Origin: Eudorina sp. 2006-703-Eu-15
Lineage: Eukaryota > Chlorophyta > Chlorophyceae > Chlamydomonadales > Volvocaceae
Direction of reading: 5' to 3'
DNA length: 64,000 nt
Assembly (NCBI GenBank): GCA_003117195.1
Contig: BDSI01000046.1
Span: 310,001 to 374,000 of the forward strand
Positions within the stretch are counted from its first letter, which is position 1; every line of letters begins with the position of its first letter. This document shows positions 45,301 through 59,300 of this stretch, one piece after another. Position numbers and translations under genes: made by a program. The notes under the pieces are model-generated. The model had not been told where the DNA came from. It ran no database searches and was given only the letters and a program-made list of their open reading frames with translations.

Positions 45301-48300
45301 ACCAGCAGCTTGTCGTGGTACACCCGCACCTCGCCTGGGGCAGCGCGTGTAAAAGAAAGCTGAGCCGCGAGAAGCCAAGTCCAGCGTAACAGGCGACGTG
45401 TAGTGGCAGTGTGTGTTACTTGGCAGGCAGAACAGGAGTGCGTGACATGCAAGGTGCCGAGTGGCGCCCAGTATGTGTGTGTAGGGGGGGGGTGCGGGGG
45501 CGGGATTGGGAGCAGGCGGGGGAAGGAGGCGCCCCGGCGCGTGGAGGGGTCGACGAGGTGGAGGCCCCGAAACGTGCAGTACGCCATGCATAAGGACAGT
45601 GGAAAAGTGAGGCGAGGGGGCGGTGGAGAGTCGGCCCTCCCTGCCTCGAACCTCCCTCCCTCTCCACCTCCTTCCTGAGCCCACCCTCTCCCCTTTCCTT
45701 TGCCCTCCCTCTTCCCTTTCCCCCCATCTCTCCGTTGGTCCTCCTCCCCCTCCTTCCCCAACTCCCCACCCCACCGTTGGACAGCGCCACCACCAGCGCC
45801 TTGGTCATCCGCTGGCTGGTGACCTCCATCCGCTGCATGGCCAGGATGTGGCAGGGCAGGTAGATGGACCAGGACTTGTGGCCATTGGGCTGGTAGGCGT
45901 GGATCACGTCGTTCATGCAGCCCACCGCCACGTGTTGGGCCAGCCGGACCTGGAGGGGAGGGTGTAGGAATTTGGTTTGAACTGTTCAAACTGCGCATAT
46001 TTAAAACTGGAGGGGAGGGGGAAAGGGGATGGGGGGAGCAGTGGCTGGTCCCGGAACCGGGCACACATAAGGGGGCGGGGATGGAAGGGCCGCTGGCGCA
46101 GGGGCTTTCCAGCAGGGCAGACCTCAAAGGGGGGAGGGGAATATCAAAAGAAAAAGCATGGGAAGGCGTGCCGATGAGGAAAGGAGGAAGGGGGGCGGGA
46201 GACCTTGGCGCATGGGGGTTGGAGCATATGCCATTTGACGCCCGCCCACAAACTTCGCGTCGTTTGTTGTCGTCGCCGGCCTTCTGTCTCGCGGTGCAGT
46301 CAACAAACACACGTGCGGCCGTGACAACGGTCCGGGACAACCGCGGCCCATGGCCGCGCGAAGGCGGACGAGGCCAGCTCCGCAGCCGGCCCGCCACTAC
46401 CTGACGTGAGCATGGGAAACAACCCGGGCAAAAGGTGACAGTCCAGCCCCCTTTGTCATTATCAATACAGCAAAATAGTAAAAGAGCGCCAAAGCCCCCT
46501 TCCCCCCGACAGCCGCCGCACCCGTGTGCAAGTAACCCACCTCCCCCCTTCCCCATCCCCCTGCCGTCGGAAGCTAGTGCCCCGGCCAGCTAGCTGTCTG
46601 GCACCACCGGGAGGCTTCCCCCGCGCCCCCTTCTCCCGGGCCCCCACCCCCACTGCCCTACTCAGCCAGTCAGGCAGGCAGAGGCAGCCACCGCCCCCTC
46701 CACCCACCAGCCCCACGGGCTGCGCCTCCAGCTGGATGATGGTCTGCGTCAGCTCCCCGTTGCGGATGTGGTACAGCTTGCCGTCGCGGCCCGCCACGGT
46801 GATGCGGTACCCAACGTCCAGCTCGCCCTGCGGCCAGGGAGGGCGCGGACCGGGGGGCTTAGGAAATTGGTGGTTGGCGTATTTATACTGCGCTGCCGCC
46901 AGAGCACATATTCGACAAGGACTCGACTATACCAGGGGGACCGGGGGGCGGTCGGGAGGCGGGAGCCGGCAGGGGGGCGTGGGGGCGCAGGAGAGGGGCC
47001 CAGGGAGGGAGGGGGTGGGTGAAGGAGGCGGACAGCGCCTGTATGAAAGAGGGATACGGCGAGACGAGCCCGGATGGCGGGGTCCAGGGTGCAGGAAGAC
47101 CTAAACGTTGCTGAATGTGACCCGTTACTAACAGCCGGGTGCGCGTTGTGGGGTGCGGGGCAGGGGGACGGGTCGAGGTCAGGAGGAGCCAGGAAAGAGG
47201 AGCCGGGAAAGAGGAGCCGGGAAAGAGGGGCGGGGACACCGTACGCGCGGCGCTTCACTACAGGACACCCCACCCCACCCCATGGCTATAGCCCCACCGC
47301 ACCTGGGCGGGGCACATTCCTCCTCCCTACCGCGGGGCGCCCGTGGCCGGCGCTGGGGCGCCTGCCCTTCCCTCCCCTCCCAGTTCGGCTGCCATCGACC
47401 AGCGACCCCCTCCCTCAACTACTTGGCTTCCGCCTAACCTACCCTCCCCGCCCCCCCCCGCCCCCTCCTCGCCCACCTGCACTGCGATCATGGCGGGGGT
47501 GATGCCCACCCAGATGTTCTTCACGATGGCGGTGCCCGCGGCGTTGATGATGAGCACCCGCCCGCTCTCGGTGCCCACCACCAGGCAGCTCACCGCGTCG
47601 GGCTGCATCGGACGACCAGGTGGCACGGTCGGGACCGAGGACCGGGACGGGAAGGGGTACAGACGGGAAGGGGTACAACAGCCAACTGGTAAGCTCTTAC
47701 GGCAGGCCAAGACGAACTGCGAACTGCGCTGGCAGCTCCTGCAAGGATCCGGCGGAGGAAGGACTGCACCCGGACCTCCAGCGGCGTGGCGCCATTTCTG
47801 GCGCCATTTTGTAGTTGTGGACCATGGAAGCGGAGCACCTCCCCCCCCCTCGAGAGCGAGCGAGGCGAGCTCAGTTCTCGACCCCCGGCTTGGCCCACCG
47901 GTAACTCACTCCATAAACCACCCACCGATGGACGACCCCTGCCCCCTCCTCCCTGGGCTGGTTCTACTACTACTTGAACTCCTCCACTTAACCACCTGGA
48001 CGGCGTGCCACACACCTTGCATGCGCCACGCAACCAGCTAGCCCCCGCCCAGGGCCTCTCGCCCCACCCTCGCCCACGCCGGGCCCATACATCCACCGGC
48101 ACCAAGGCATATACCCGCAGCGGCGGCCCACCCGCAACGCCCCCCGCGCGCGGCATTACTGGCCGGGGCCGCGTACCTCATCGATGGCCTGCTTCACGAT
48201 GTCCATGCAGGTGATGACGGTGGTGGACACCAGCGGCTGCCCCTGCCAGTGCTCCACGAAGGCCATCTTGGCGTCCGGGTCGCCGATGTTCATCAGCTGG

Positions 48301-49679
48301 AGCGACCGGGTCTGCAGCACCACGCCCGCGTCCTGCACACAGCGCGGACAGCGCAGACGGCGCCCGGCGCGCGCGTGGCTCCCCCATGCCCCGCCCGGCG
48401 GTTCGATCGAGGCTGAGAGGAGGTTGGGAGACGTTGAAGACTAGAGAGAGATACCCAGCGCGAGTCAACATCCCCGCCCGGCTGTTTTTCATTTTAATCC
48501 CTAAAACTCCAAGTCCTCCGTCCCGATGGCGCCCAGCCACCCGATCAGCTGCTTCCGGCCATCGGGGCTGGCACACCCCACCCTGTCCATCGGCGAATGA
48601 GTCCGTTCTCAATTCCGTACGGTACCCCACGGAGCGCCGCTCCCCATGAGCTTCACTGCTCTGGTCTTGACCCGGGGCTTTTGGGACTGTCCCAATGTGG
48701 TGGCATGTACCCAACCCTTAATAAGCCGAAGCCCCGCTCCGCCGGGCACCCTCCGTCCCCTCCCTTGGCCTCCTGGAACCCGCGCCCCCACCTGGAGCCG
48801 CGTCAGCTGAGCCACCGCATCGCCGATGACGATCTCGCCCTCCATCACCTTCTGCCTGCGGGGGTATGCAGGCTGGGGATAAGGCCGCGACACGCTTGGG
48901 GGGGAGGGCGCGGGCCGATGCGGGAGGCGGTGTGTGATGTCGCCGCAGGCTCAGGCTCACCATATGTCCTGCTCCTCCGTGTTCACGTTCTCCGGCGGCA
49001 GCACGAACTTGTAGTAGGGCCTCAGGTTACGGTAAATGTAGATGTGGGATCCTGGCGGAATGGGGTTCATTCAGCGAGGGTGGGGGGGGACGTCACGCAC
49101 GCCCTGACAGCACCTGGGCGATGCCATGGCGGGCCCCACGGGTCCTCCGCTATGCTGCCCCAGCTCCCCGGGTGGAGAATGTGTCCGCGGGGCAGCGCCA
49201 TAGCGCCAGCCCGCGAGCGGCCCAAATCTTGGGATCGCTTGCCCGCCGGCCTATCCACCCACCCACCTGCCGCAACTGCCAGCGCTGGCAGACGCGGCTG
49301 TGAGGTGTCCGAGATGAAGCTGCAGATGGCCACGGGGGTGTCCAACAGCTGGTGCTCTGAAGCCTTCTGTGTGCCCTTCCATACCTAGAACAGGGCAGTA
49401 ACCGGTCTGTTACGGCCGGTCAACCGTTGGGACAACCCGCAAGGCACGCACCTTGAGCTTCCGGTCTTCATCGGCAATAACCAAGCGATTATCACCATCC
49501 CCAAATAAGTTGCATGTATGAACGCAGGGAGTATAGGCTGTGATTCCGGCCACCGGGTCATTGAAAGCTTCGAGCCACACAGATTTTAACGCCGGGGTAA
49601 GCTGGCCATTAGTTCCAGGCGGTTTGCCCACGACACTATGGCCCTGGTCGGCAGGCGCGTAATCGCTTGGGTCGACCAT
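42345..49679 (-). CDS. BBS1: Bardet-Biedl syndrome 1 protein, BBSome subunit
   Basis: Fourteen exons: 49679-49452, 49384-49267, 49051-48961, 48855-48792, 48332-48177, 47602-47477, 46827-46708, 45949-45775, 45334-45192, 44733-44671, 44220-44152, 43808-43716, 43433-43215, 42485-42345. They join without a frame break to 601 aa, close to the roughly 590-aa size of animal BBS1. BBS1 is the BBSome subunit that binds the Arl6/BBS3 GTPase and recruits the coat for export of membrane cargo from cilia. Family landmarks, known to me from BBS1 sequences: KVWKGTQ near the start, [101 protein letters not shown]. The first 400 or so residues form the beta-propeller and the last part the GAE (gamma-adaptin ear-like) domain. 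All introns are GT-AG. The start ATG gives [12 protein letters not shown] with no upstream in-frame extension visible. Confidence 0.96.
42522..42592 (-). repeat. Two tandem copies of the ACCAATTTCCTATACCC intron motif
   Basis: In the BBS1 sense strand, GTCTACCAATTTCCTATACC (42541-42522) and a second copy with a small insertion (42592-42570) lie in a roughly 50-nt tandem repeat just upstream of the last BBS1 acceptor at 42486. Related copies occur near other acceptors at 45962-45976, 46855-46873, 63490-63530 and inside the MITE at 63602-63615. Confidence 0.7.
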
Positions 49680-50806
49680 GAAATGTGTTCAGCTCGTCAT
49701 AACTATACGACTTGATCCATTCCTACATTATGAAGACGCTAGCAAACTCACTTCTGTACCTATCAGCTGGTTCGATCAATAGTCAGCTTCCATACGCGAC
49801 TACATGCCGCGTAGTGTGTGTACCCAACTGTCAGCCAATACCGTCATGCATTGTTCAGAAAATATCGAAGGACAAATCTGTAGTTATCAGCAGACTACAC
49901 CATCAGGACAGTTGAAGTCCGCGTACGGCTCGGCCACCCCTTCAGGAGCGCAGCTTCGAAACGTTAACTACTTCCTGATCAACTAGTTGCCGTTATCGTC
50001 TCATGAGCTGCGTATCGCCACCCCAGCTGTCCTTCGGGAACCCCGATGCCTTCTGGCACACAACGCAGTAGCAGGGCACGGAAGCATTATTCCACGCAGA
50101 CGCTTCCTCGCTATGTCGGAAGCGACTTCAGTAAGGCTATACGGCGCTTCTTGTCTTTGTAAACACACCCCAGAAACCGTGTGATCGTCACGCCGTGTTA
50201 GGAACGGACACGTCGGACACTCAGGTGGAAACAGAAGCCCGCGATTTGCTTACATTGCCAGCAGTCAAACACCGATGGCCTTGACGAATGTCCGGACTAG
50301 CGCGCATTGCGATACTGGTCGGTCCCAAACCAGGGCCCCCACGTCATCGACATCAAACCCAGTCTTGCCTTGAAAGCACACCCGCTGCACGCCACTCCCG
50401 CATACACACTGCAGTGCGTGTCCCCACACCTCGACACCTGTCTTGATACACACAGTGTCGATACAACTTAGTCCACAAATTCGTAGGACCCGCCCTTCCT
50501 GACATCCACGTAATGTTCAAACGATACATACGAAGGTCCCCGCAGCAGTCGTCAGTAATTCTCCGGAAAATGAACCAGCCGCGCCATGCTCCTAACAGAC
50601 GGTTTCCCCCCATGCAATGCCAGGCCGACTGCCTTGGCGAACTGGTGCGCAAGCTCAGCTCGTGCAAACCACTAGCGCATTTCAAACCGAAGGCGCATCA
50701 ATACAGGTTTGCATGTTCAAACAGCGCAGCTGATGATACGGGGACAGTAATGCTGCAAAACGTCGTAACCCAAGGAGCCACCGTGAGCACCCTTCAGTAC
50801 CTTGAT
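49680..50806. other. BBS1 promoter side and 3' flank of the hnRNP gene
   Basis: No coding signal. The BBS1 promoter and 5' UTR must lie directly above 49680. I looked for an RFX X-box-like inverted repeat within about 100 nt of the start codon and did not see one. The hnRNP F/H-like 3' UTR occupies the upper part. Confidence 0.5.
50250..50254 (-). terminator. Candidate TGTAA polyadenylation signal for the hnRNP F/H-like gene
   Basis: TTACA on the plus strand, TGTAA in sense, about 0.55 kb after the stop codon at 50807. It is the nearest such pentamer downstream. Confidence 0.45.
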
Positions 50807-52092
50807 TTAAACAGCAAGCTGCTCGCCGGTCCGGGCCATGAACTTGTCAAGGTCTCCGCGCGTCGCGGGGAAGATCTCCACGTAGCGCGTGCCCATCAAC
50901 CCCTTGTCCTTGTTGCGCGCGAGGCTGGCCTCTTGCGGCGTGTTGAACTGCACAAGCGCCATGCCAGTCGGCCGGCCTCCGTCCGTCCACATGTGGACCC
51001 TGGAACCAATGAGCAAGTCAAGTGGGTTGCGAAGTTTGAAGGAGGCAATCGCAGAAACAATGACTGCAGATAGATCACATTTGCCAGCTTTTCCTTACCG
51101 GGATGGGTCCAGTCGCGGGATGCCCAGCGTCCCATCGTCAAAAAACGCGATGATGTCATCCGGGACAGCAGCAAACGGCAGACCGCGCAGCTTGAGCCAG
51201 GTGGTGCCTCCGCCGCCCATGCCTGCGCCGCCGCTCATACCGCGGCCCATGCCCATCCCCATGCCCTGTTGCCCGTAGCCTTGCCCGTAGCCCATCATGC
51301 TCATGTCGCCTCCCATGCCCATCCCCATGCCCATCATCGACTGATCATAGCCTCCCATCATGTTGTAGCCAGCCATGGACGGGTCCATCATGCCCATGCC
51401 ACCCATGTTGCTTCCATACTGCCGTCCTCCGGTATCGGCTCCGACGTAGGCTGCCACGGCCCTGTAGTAGTCCTGCACATGATTAATAATTCAATTCTTA
51501 ATTTTGACAGCCATTTGTCCGGTCAGACAATGATAGACAACAGACATTAGCGGACGGATCAGGGCGAAGACGACTCCAGAAGAACTCTCACCCGTTTTTG
51601 AGATGGGAAAATCTCAATGAAGCGCTGCCCGATGAACTGACGGTGCTTTGACAAAGCCGCCTCGACCAGCTGCAGGGAGCCCAGGACCACGAAGGCCTCC
51701 CCCGAGAACCGCCCATCCCGCTTCACCATGACGATATCGACCGGTTCCAGCTCCTATGTGCAGCGCGAACGGCAGTCCCACCCCCCATAGTATGGCCGGG
51801 TGCGAACAGAAAACGCGTCATGACCTTGCATGACCCTTACGAACCGCCCAGGCGAGCAGGCTTAGCGAAAGGCGGACCCAAAAAGACAGTAGCGCGCGCG
51901 AGTGACCGCAGCCGGAGGTTCCCCTACCAGAAACATTTTGATGTCCCCCTCCATGACATCAAAAGGCAGCCCCCGGAGCCTGACACATGGGAAACCATCC
52001 GAAATATGAGCCCCGGCCCCGGCCCCGCCCGCGGCCGCCATGCCCGGCTGGTCCAGGCCCTCTGGGACCTCGTTCGGCCTGGCGCGCTTCAT
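50807..52092 (-). CDS. hnRNP F/H-like RNA-binding protein (two quasi-RRMs)
   Basis: Exons 52092-51928, 51753-51592, 51472-51099 and 50999-50807 join in frame to 297 aa (MKRARPNEVPEGLD to RTGEQLAV then TAA). There are two quasi-RRM domains: about residues 34-108 (CVRLRGLPFDVMEGDI, GRFSGEAFVVL, IGQRFIEIF) and about 200-290 (WLKLRGLPFAAVPDDI, GRPTGMALVQF, MGTRYVEIF). The RGLP(F) first strand and RYVEIF/RFIEIF end are signatures of the hnRNP F/H, GRSF1 and ESRP group, whose qRRMs bind runs of G in RNA and influence splicing. The linker is Met/Gly-rich (repeats of MGMGMG, MGYGQGYGQQ). Donors GTAGGG, GTGAGA and GTAAGG; acceptors ATAG, TGCAG and TCCAG. It is probably nuclear. Family confident, exact orthologue not assigned. 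Confidence 0.93.
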
Positions 52093-53660
52093 TGGTGATG
52101 AAATTTATCTAAGTTTGAGGGATAGGGCGTCAAGGCAAGCGTAGGTCAACGCGCGAAGATTAACTGTGTTCGCTGGCAAGATAGAGCTTCAACGGCCAGT
52201 AGGCGCGATGATATAGTTATGACTGTAAGACAAAAGTGCCAATATGTGGTAGACGGCTCTTTGAAGAAGGCCTCATTGCTTGCCGTACGCTTGAAAATTT
52301 TAATTTTTCCTTGCAGCAGCAGGAGCACCAACTTTCTATGGATCAAACCTCAGGCGCCTTGTCCTCCATTGTCCACAGTGAAGCATGAGTAGTTAGGCCC
52401 CAGTTCCCTTGCAGATCATTTGATGATGGGGCATATCATATCCGTGTACATGGCGTGCACCCCCGGCGCGCTGAGGCCGCGCCTCGTCCTGCCGAGAAAG
52501 CAAAACATCATCACAGGCTGCAGCGCGACCTTTTGCTTGGCTCCCGCGCGCCACATGTTCTTTGCAGGAGTTTCAGCTGATGGTCTCCAATGATACGCCA
52601 GATAGCTCTCTTGCCAAGTGCATTCCTCCTTAACGGCTCATAGGATTACAGATACCAGTGCCGCCCACATACAGCTCGTCGATAACCGGGCGCTCCCAAC
52701 TTCCCATCAGGACTGTCTCGTCACCTTCGGCCGAACGCGCAACCGCGTGGTGGTGCCATACCCAAACCGCAATTGATGGCCTACCTACGCACATCGCCCC
52801 CGGCCCCCCCCCCCGCGCATCAGGACATGCCACAGCCAAAGATAACGCGCGCGCGCATGTCTGCCTGCCCCCTGGCCGCGCGCGTCATGGGCACGTCAAC
52901 AGCTGTGCGGGAACCCACATCCGCAGCCGAGTACGGCATAGGAATGTCCATAGATGCAACCCAGAAGCCACGGACCTCCCGCCCCCTCGCCATTTGCACC
53001 GTAACCAACACGCCGTCGAGCGACCCCCGTGGTTGATCTCGCAAACCGCCCCCCGTCCGCCATACCGTACTGGCCCTGAGGCCGTGCATCGCGCGAGTGT
53101 GTAGTAGGTGATGGCGCGCACGTCGAAACCCGTACATGTGCCGTACGTGCCGTAAAGACCCCCCCTCCGGGTCGTGAGACGCTCAGTACTGTCGCCTCCG
53201 TTCGTCATGTCGGTCCCAACCTCTACTGTTGGTTGCACACTACTCCAGGGTCCAGGCGCCGTATCACCAGCCCCCATACGGTGCATCGTACATGCCGCCG
53301 CGCCCCTCCACAGAAGCCCGGCCTTCCATGCCGTCGCACCAACTCGGGTGCAAGCCCTCGCCCTCTCGCTTGGCTGCCTCACAGGCCTTACGTGCCCCGC
53401 GGGGGCAAGCACCCCGCACGCGGAACTCCGCACACGGAAATCACAATCCAAGCAACACGCACAAGTCCTTACGTCCGCCCCCGCAGCAGCCGACGGCGGA
53501 ACGCTACCCGGCCCACACGTTCGTCAATTATTCGCCCAACAGCCACACACAGCCACGCAACACACAACATAGCCCTAGCAGGTAACAGCCTTCTTCCAGA
53601 TTCGATTGACGCAGCCCGGGCCGCCACTGCCCCAGCCGTCCCCCTCCGATCTCTCATCCA
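52093..53660. other. hnRNP promoter side and 3' flank of the kinase gene
   Basis: No supported coding region. 52093-52640 should contain the hnRNP F/H-like promoter and 5' UTR, and 52650-53660 most of the kinase 3' UTR. Confidence 0.5.
52646..52650 (-). terminator. Candidate TGTAA polyadenylation signal for the kinase gene
   Basis: TTACA on the plus strand, TGTAA in sense, about 1.0 kb after the kinase stop codon at 53661. Similar spacing to the candidate signals of genes X and Y. Confidence 0.4.
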
Positions 53661-56252
53661 TCACCGACGCCGCGAAGACGAACCGGGGCGCCCGCCGGCG
53701 CCGGCCGCACCCGCCCGCACCTCCTCGGGGGGTGCGGTGGTGGGTGAGGCGCCTGCAATTGCTGCGGCTGCTGCTGCCGGCGCGGCTGTTGCTGCTGCTG
53801 CTGCTGTTGCGGGTGCTGCGGGCGGCGCCGCCGCCCCGGACTGTAGTGTCCCTACCCCACCGCGCGGCCCGGAACCCACCCACCCCGGCCCCACAGACGC
53901 GAGCCCCGCCTCCCCGCTCGCACTCGCGCCGGCGGTGGCTCCCGGCCCGGCTCCGGAACCTGCTAGCCCCGTGGCGGGCCTCCTGTCCATCGTGAGCTCC
54001 AGCCCCACCTCCGCTGCCATCACCGCCAGCTCGTCCTGCCGGGTCGTACGTACGTACGGGGGGGTGCGTGCCGCCACCGTGTTGAGGTGTGGGGTGGCGG
54101 TGTGAGGAGGTGGCGGTGGGAGGTGGCGGTGGGAGGATGAGCCATGGGAATGAATCGGTGGATGAACCCGGGAATCCGGGGGGGGGGGTATGACCTAAGC
54201 CGAGGCAGACGGGAGGCTGGGGTGGCACGCGGCGTTGACACACGGCCTAACCCGGCAAGCCATGGCCACGGGCCGCAGCAAGCAAAAACTGAAACCCTTG
54301 TCACCACGCAAGCGTATGCTTTCCGCTCCGTGGATTGCGCCTCTGTGCGGCGGGACAGAAGTGCACAAGTGCTGCACCCTCGCGTCCCTACCGTACCGTA
54401 CCGTACCGTACATCATCACGCCGTACAGCGCCGTACCTGCACCTTCTGGAACGTGGGTCGCTGGCGCGGGTCGGCGGCGGTGCAGGCGCGGCTCAGGGCA
54501 AGCAGCAGCGGCGGCGTGTCGGGCGGGAAGGGCAGCTGCAGCGCCTTCATGCCCACGTTGTACACGATCTGCCCGGTGTTGAGGCCCGCCCAGGGGCGCT
54601 GCCCCGTGTACATCTGCCACAGCAGCACCCCGAAGGAGTACACGTCAGCGGCCTGAGGGGGGGGCGGGGGCGGGGGGCCACGCATGTGTGTAGTCCCGGG
54701 GATGGGGCCCGTGGGGAAAAATGGGGGGTTGGGGGTACGGGATATAGGGGGTAGACATATATATATATAAAGGGGTGTGGGGCTTCTGATCCGTCGGTTT
54801 GTGTGGAGGACCGGGGGGAGGAGGAGGAGGGCGGGAGGACGCGGGGGTGGGGGTGACTTGTGGAGGCCGTACCAGCGGACGCCTGGGGGGGAAATGGTGG
54901 AGTGCGCGGGGGGGGGGGTGCGGAGGCTGGGGCGGGGTGGTGACGCAGGGCAAGAGAGAGAGGTGGGGATCCCGGGCAGCGGCGGGACGAAGGGGGCGGC
55001 TGGGCGTCACGACGGGGGTGGCTGCTGGCTGCTGGCTGGGCGAGCGGACCCGTCAGGACCTCTGACCGGTACCATGAGGAAGCAATACCATGAGGAACCG
55101 GTACTAGGGTATAGGGTAATGAGACCGGGGCGTCGCTGGCTGCCGGTTACCAAGACAGGCCGGGGTCCGGGGGGTCGGGTCACGGGGCGGTTCACCGGGG
55201 GGGGGAACTAGGTGGCCCCGCACCGGCCCCCCCCCCCACCCCCCCCCCACCCCCCCCACCCCCCCCCCACACACACACTCACAACCCCCCTACCCACCTT
55301 GCTGACGGTTCCCGACACGAGTGTCTCCGGCGGCATGAAGGTGATCTGTCCTCCAAGGGGGGGGGAGAGGTTCGAGGGCGGCAAACGACTCAAATCAGAT
55401 CCCCAGGTTGACGGCAACAGCGACCAGCAAGAGCTGCAGCGGCTGCTGCTGCTGCTGCTGCTGCTGCTGTTCCACCTCCTGCTGCAGCTGCCGAGGGCAG
55501 CCTCTTCCTCTAAACATGCTTATGTACCCCCACCCTCCTCCTCTCTAAACTCTTATACACGGTGCCCCCGCCCTCCTCCTCACCGTCCCAAACGACCGAG
55601 TGCGGATCTTGGACTGCGCCTGCAGCATCCGGCTGAGGCCGAAGTCCGCCACCTGGGGGTTTGGGGTGGGGGGGTAGAGGGCGGGGGGGGGTAGAGGCGG
55701 GCCAGAAGGTGGCAGCCGGATGGGAGCAGCGGCCCCGGTACCTTTCGCCGTCGGAGAGCGACCCGGGCGAATGCGCCACACGGGGGATCGGGGGTGGGTG
55801 GGTTGCGCGCTGCGGGTTGCGGGTTGCGTCCAACAAGCAAATGCCCTCGTCCGCCCATCGGGCCAGCCCAGAGCCCACCGTATCCAGATCGGACCGACCT
55901 TGGCTCAGGCAGCAGCAACACAGCTTCACAACAAGTCATTACAGATGGTTTTTCTATGCCCTGCCCTCCCTGCCCTGCCCTGCCCTCCCTGCCCTTCCCT
56001 GCCCTCCCTCTGCCCTTCCCCGCCCTCCCTCCCTCCCTCCCGCCCTCCCTCCCGCCGGCCCCTCCCCCCCCCAACACACACACACACACGCCCACCACCC
56101 ACCTTGGCCACGAAGCTGCGGCCGCAGCACCGACAGACAGAGGGCGCATGCGGCGGCGTGGTGGAGGCAACGGAGGGGGTGGGCGGCCCCTGGCCCGAGG
56201 TGGCACCCACACTTGGTGCGGGGGAGGGCGTGGCGGCGGAGGGCGGGCCCGT

Positions 56253-56304
<52 letters not shown>

Positions 56305-59300
56305 CCCCACGTCGTACCCGTGGCCGCCGTACCCGCCACCGAAGACGGGGGAGGGCCCGACGCGAGCCCCGCCGCCGCTGCCGTGCCGCTGAAGTCGCTG
56401 AACTCGCTGACGGTGCGGCCGGGGCCGCTGGGCAACGTCGCGCCTGTGTACGTCGCCCCTGCGTAGGGGTGAGGCGCGGGCCTGAAGCTGCTCCAGCTGT
56501 TGACGCGGTTGATGGCGCTGCACATGTGGCGGGGACCAGCAGCAGCAGCAGCAGCAGCAGCAGGCGGCGTGCCGCCGACTGCGGCGGCGGTGCTCGTCCC
56601 GGAGGCCGTGTCGGCGGTGGCGGCGGCGGCGGCGGCGGCGGACGCCATCGCCGCCGCCACGACGGCGGCGGCGGCGGGGCTGCGCGGTGAGCCCGTCGGG
56701 ACGGCCGAGCTGCACCGCGACCTGTCGTACGCCGCGTTCGTACGGTCCAGCGAGACGAGCATCACGTTGTGGCCCGTCAGGTCGCCGTGTACGACACCCT
56801 GCAATGACGTGGCGGGGACGGGGGTGGGAGGTCACATTTTGAAAGTCACTGAAGAAGAGAGGGAGTTTTGGGGGAAGGGCGGAGGGGAAGGGACCCTAAA
56901 CCCACAACCCAAAAGGAGTAGGTTGTACGTGTACGGCCATGGGGACCGGGGGGAATGTCGTACCGGCACCGGCACCGAGGCGTCGGCTGTCACTGATACC
57001 CCGCCCCTCCCTCCCTCCCTCCCCTCAACCCCCGGAGTCCTCGGGAACTTGATCCCTTCATTGTCTCAAGCGGCGACAACCCCTCCCCAGTACGGCCGCC
57101 TTTTGCTCTTCGCCTCGCGCCGTACGGTCTTCAGGGCGGTGTCAAACCAGTAACGGTGGTGTTAGGTGTCTCCTCCTCCTCCGCGCATGCCGTACACTCC
57201 CTTCTCTCTCTCTCTAGCAATGCCGCCCTCCCCTCCAGCCCTCCCCCTCCTCCCCTCCTCCTCATCCACCCCCCCTCCCCTGCCCCCGAGGCCAAATCCC
57301 ATGTCCCCACCAGGGAGTGAAGGTACCGGAGAGCCGACGCCACCTCCAGCGCCGTGGCCAACAGCGCCCGCATCTCCACTCCCCTGCTGGGCGGCGCCTG
57401 CAGCAGCATCCCGCGACCACCCTCGCCGCACCCCCCCGCCCCGCCCCCCGCGGCCCCCGCCGCTGCCGCCGCGACGCCGTCGCCGCCGCCGCCCGGCCCC
57501 GAAACCATGGGCGGACACAGCCCGCTGCCCGTCCCCAGCTGCGGGAAGGGGTGGGAGAAGACGACGGAGGAGGGCCGGCGGCCGGCGCCCGAGGCGGCGG
57601 AGGCGGCCAGGGTGGCGGCGGCGGTGGCGGCGGCGGCGGCGGCGGAGATGCCGCCGCTGGGGTGGATCGCGGAGAGGGGGTCGGGTGGGGAGACGAAGAG
57701 GCCCCGCTCCAGCGCTGCCTGAAACGGGGGAAAGGGGCAGCAGCAGCAGCAGCAGCAGCAGCAGCCCATATGGGGCGCTGCGAGTTGCAAGGTACGCATC
57801 TTTTCGCTTCGCGCACTGCCTCGCCCCCCTTAAAACCTGCGATATCCACATCCGCAATTGGGTCTGTCGATGTATACCCGCACCCACCGTTCATGCGTTC
57901 CGCCTTTATGTTTTCGATGTGGGTCGGCGAAAACGAACAGTTTGCCACCCTGACCCACTGAGGCTCGTCCTAACGACTCGAGCCAACCGAAAACCTCCGA
58001 GATATCCTACACCCGCGAGAACACGAAATCCAGCGTTTAAATTGCCAGATAGAATTTTCCCAGATCAAGCCCACTCGCTCTTCCGTGGAGCAAACTTCAG
58101 GCCTGACGTACAACGATTCGCATGACGACCCTCGCGACAAAAGCCTCCCCGTACACTGTCGGCGCCTTTAAAAGGGCAGCCGATTTTTCCATTTTATAAT
58201 TCTTACACCTGAAAGCTGTTTTGCTTGAGACCTGGCTGCTAAGCTTGTGCGCGACCAACCGTTCTTGGACGCTATTGCTGGTCCCCGCGATCTCACGGTA
58301 AAATCTTCGCAAAGTCGCAAAGCTCACAGTTTATTTCAGGAATTACTGCCCTCTCCACCTCGGGCACCAGCCTGGCTGCTACCCTGGCTGCACGACCGTA
58401 AGTTCAACCGCTTTCGCGCGGACCGCGAATCTCTTCTTCGAGGGCGTTTTGGCGATAGTAGCTCAGGTCGCATAAAGCATACGGCATTTTAGCAGAAGTC
58501 ACCTGACGAGGCCCTCGCAACGAGCAAAATGCACCATGTAGCTTGTTGCACTTGAGCACTAGTCTGCCTTGCCCACCCTGCTTGCTGCACCCACTTCGAG
58601 CAATTCCCGTTTGCTCATAACCAGCTAGTCCACTTTCTCGCTTGCTGCCTGCCTCGCAAATAGCTAATCGCCAACCGTGTCCCCGACTAACCGCGTGCAC
58701 CACCCCGCCTGGGATCGATTGGTCTCAAACCAACTAACAGCAGCAGCAGTAGCAGACGCCGAGGGATGGCCCCCCGGGAGTGCCGAAGGTTCATTGTGAC
58801 TGAGGGAATCACAGCAACGGGAAGCAAATACAGAAGTACGGAAGTACGGAAAGCAGCAATCCTCTCATGTGCGCGGTCTGGCGAGAGATACATGAACCCT
58901 CACCCACCCACTCACCCGCCCTCACCCGCCCTCACCCCCTCCCGCCTCCCTCCACCCCTCACCTGCAATGTGCCCAGGTCGCAGTACCTGGGGGGACAGA
59001 CGGGGTGCGGCCACGGCATCCCGGGGTGGAAGGGTGAGAGAGGTGGAGAGAGGGGGAGAGGGGACATCGGTACAGACGTATTCAGACAGGGGCCAAGGGG
59101 GAACGCTTTCTGCATTCTGGGAAATCGATCTTCATCACATGCACAGTTAGTTATGCGGTTGCGCAGGTTAGGAGCCCGCAGAACCGGCGGGCGGGGGGGG
59201 GGTAGTTTGAGAACTTGGGTGGTGGCGGCAGCGGTGGTGGCGGCAGCGGTCGAGCGGTGGTGGCGGCCCTCACTCACTCCATGACAATCCAGACCTCGTC

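Noticed and set aside
48391..48420. GGTTCGATC as a tRNA B box
   Set aside because: No matching acceptor stem, A box or cloverleaf around it. The similar word at 49771 fails the same way. No tRNA or rRNA gene was found in the window.
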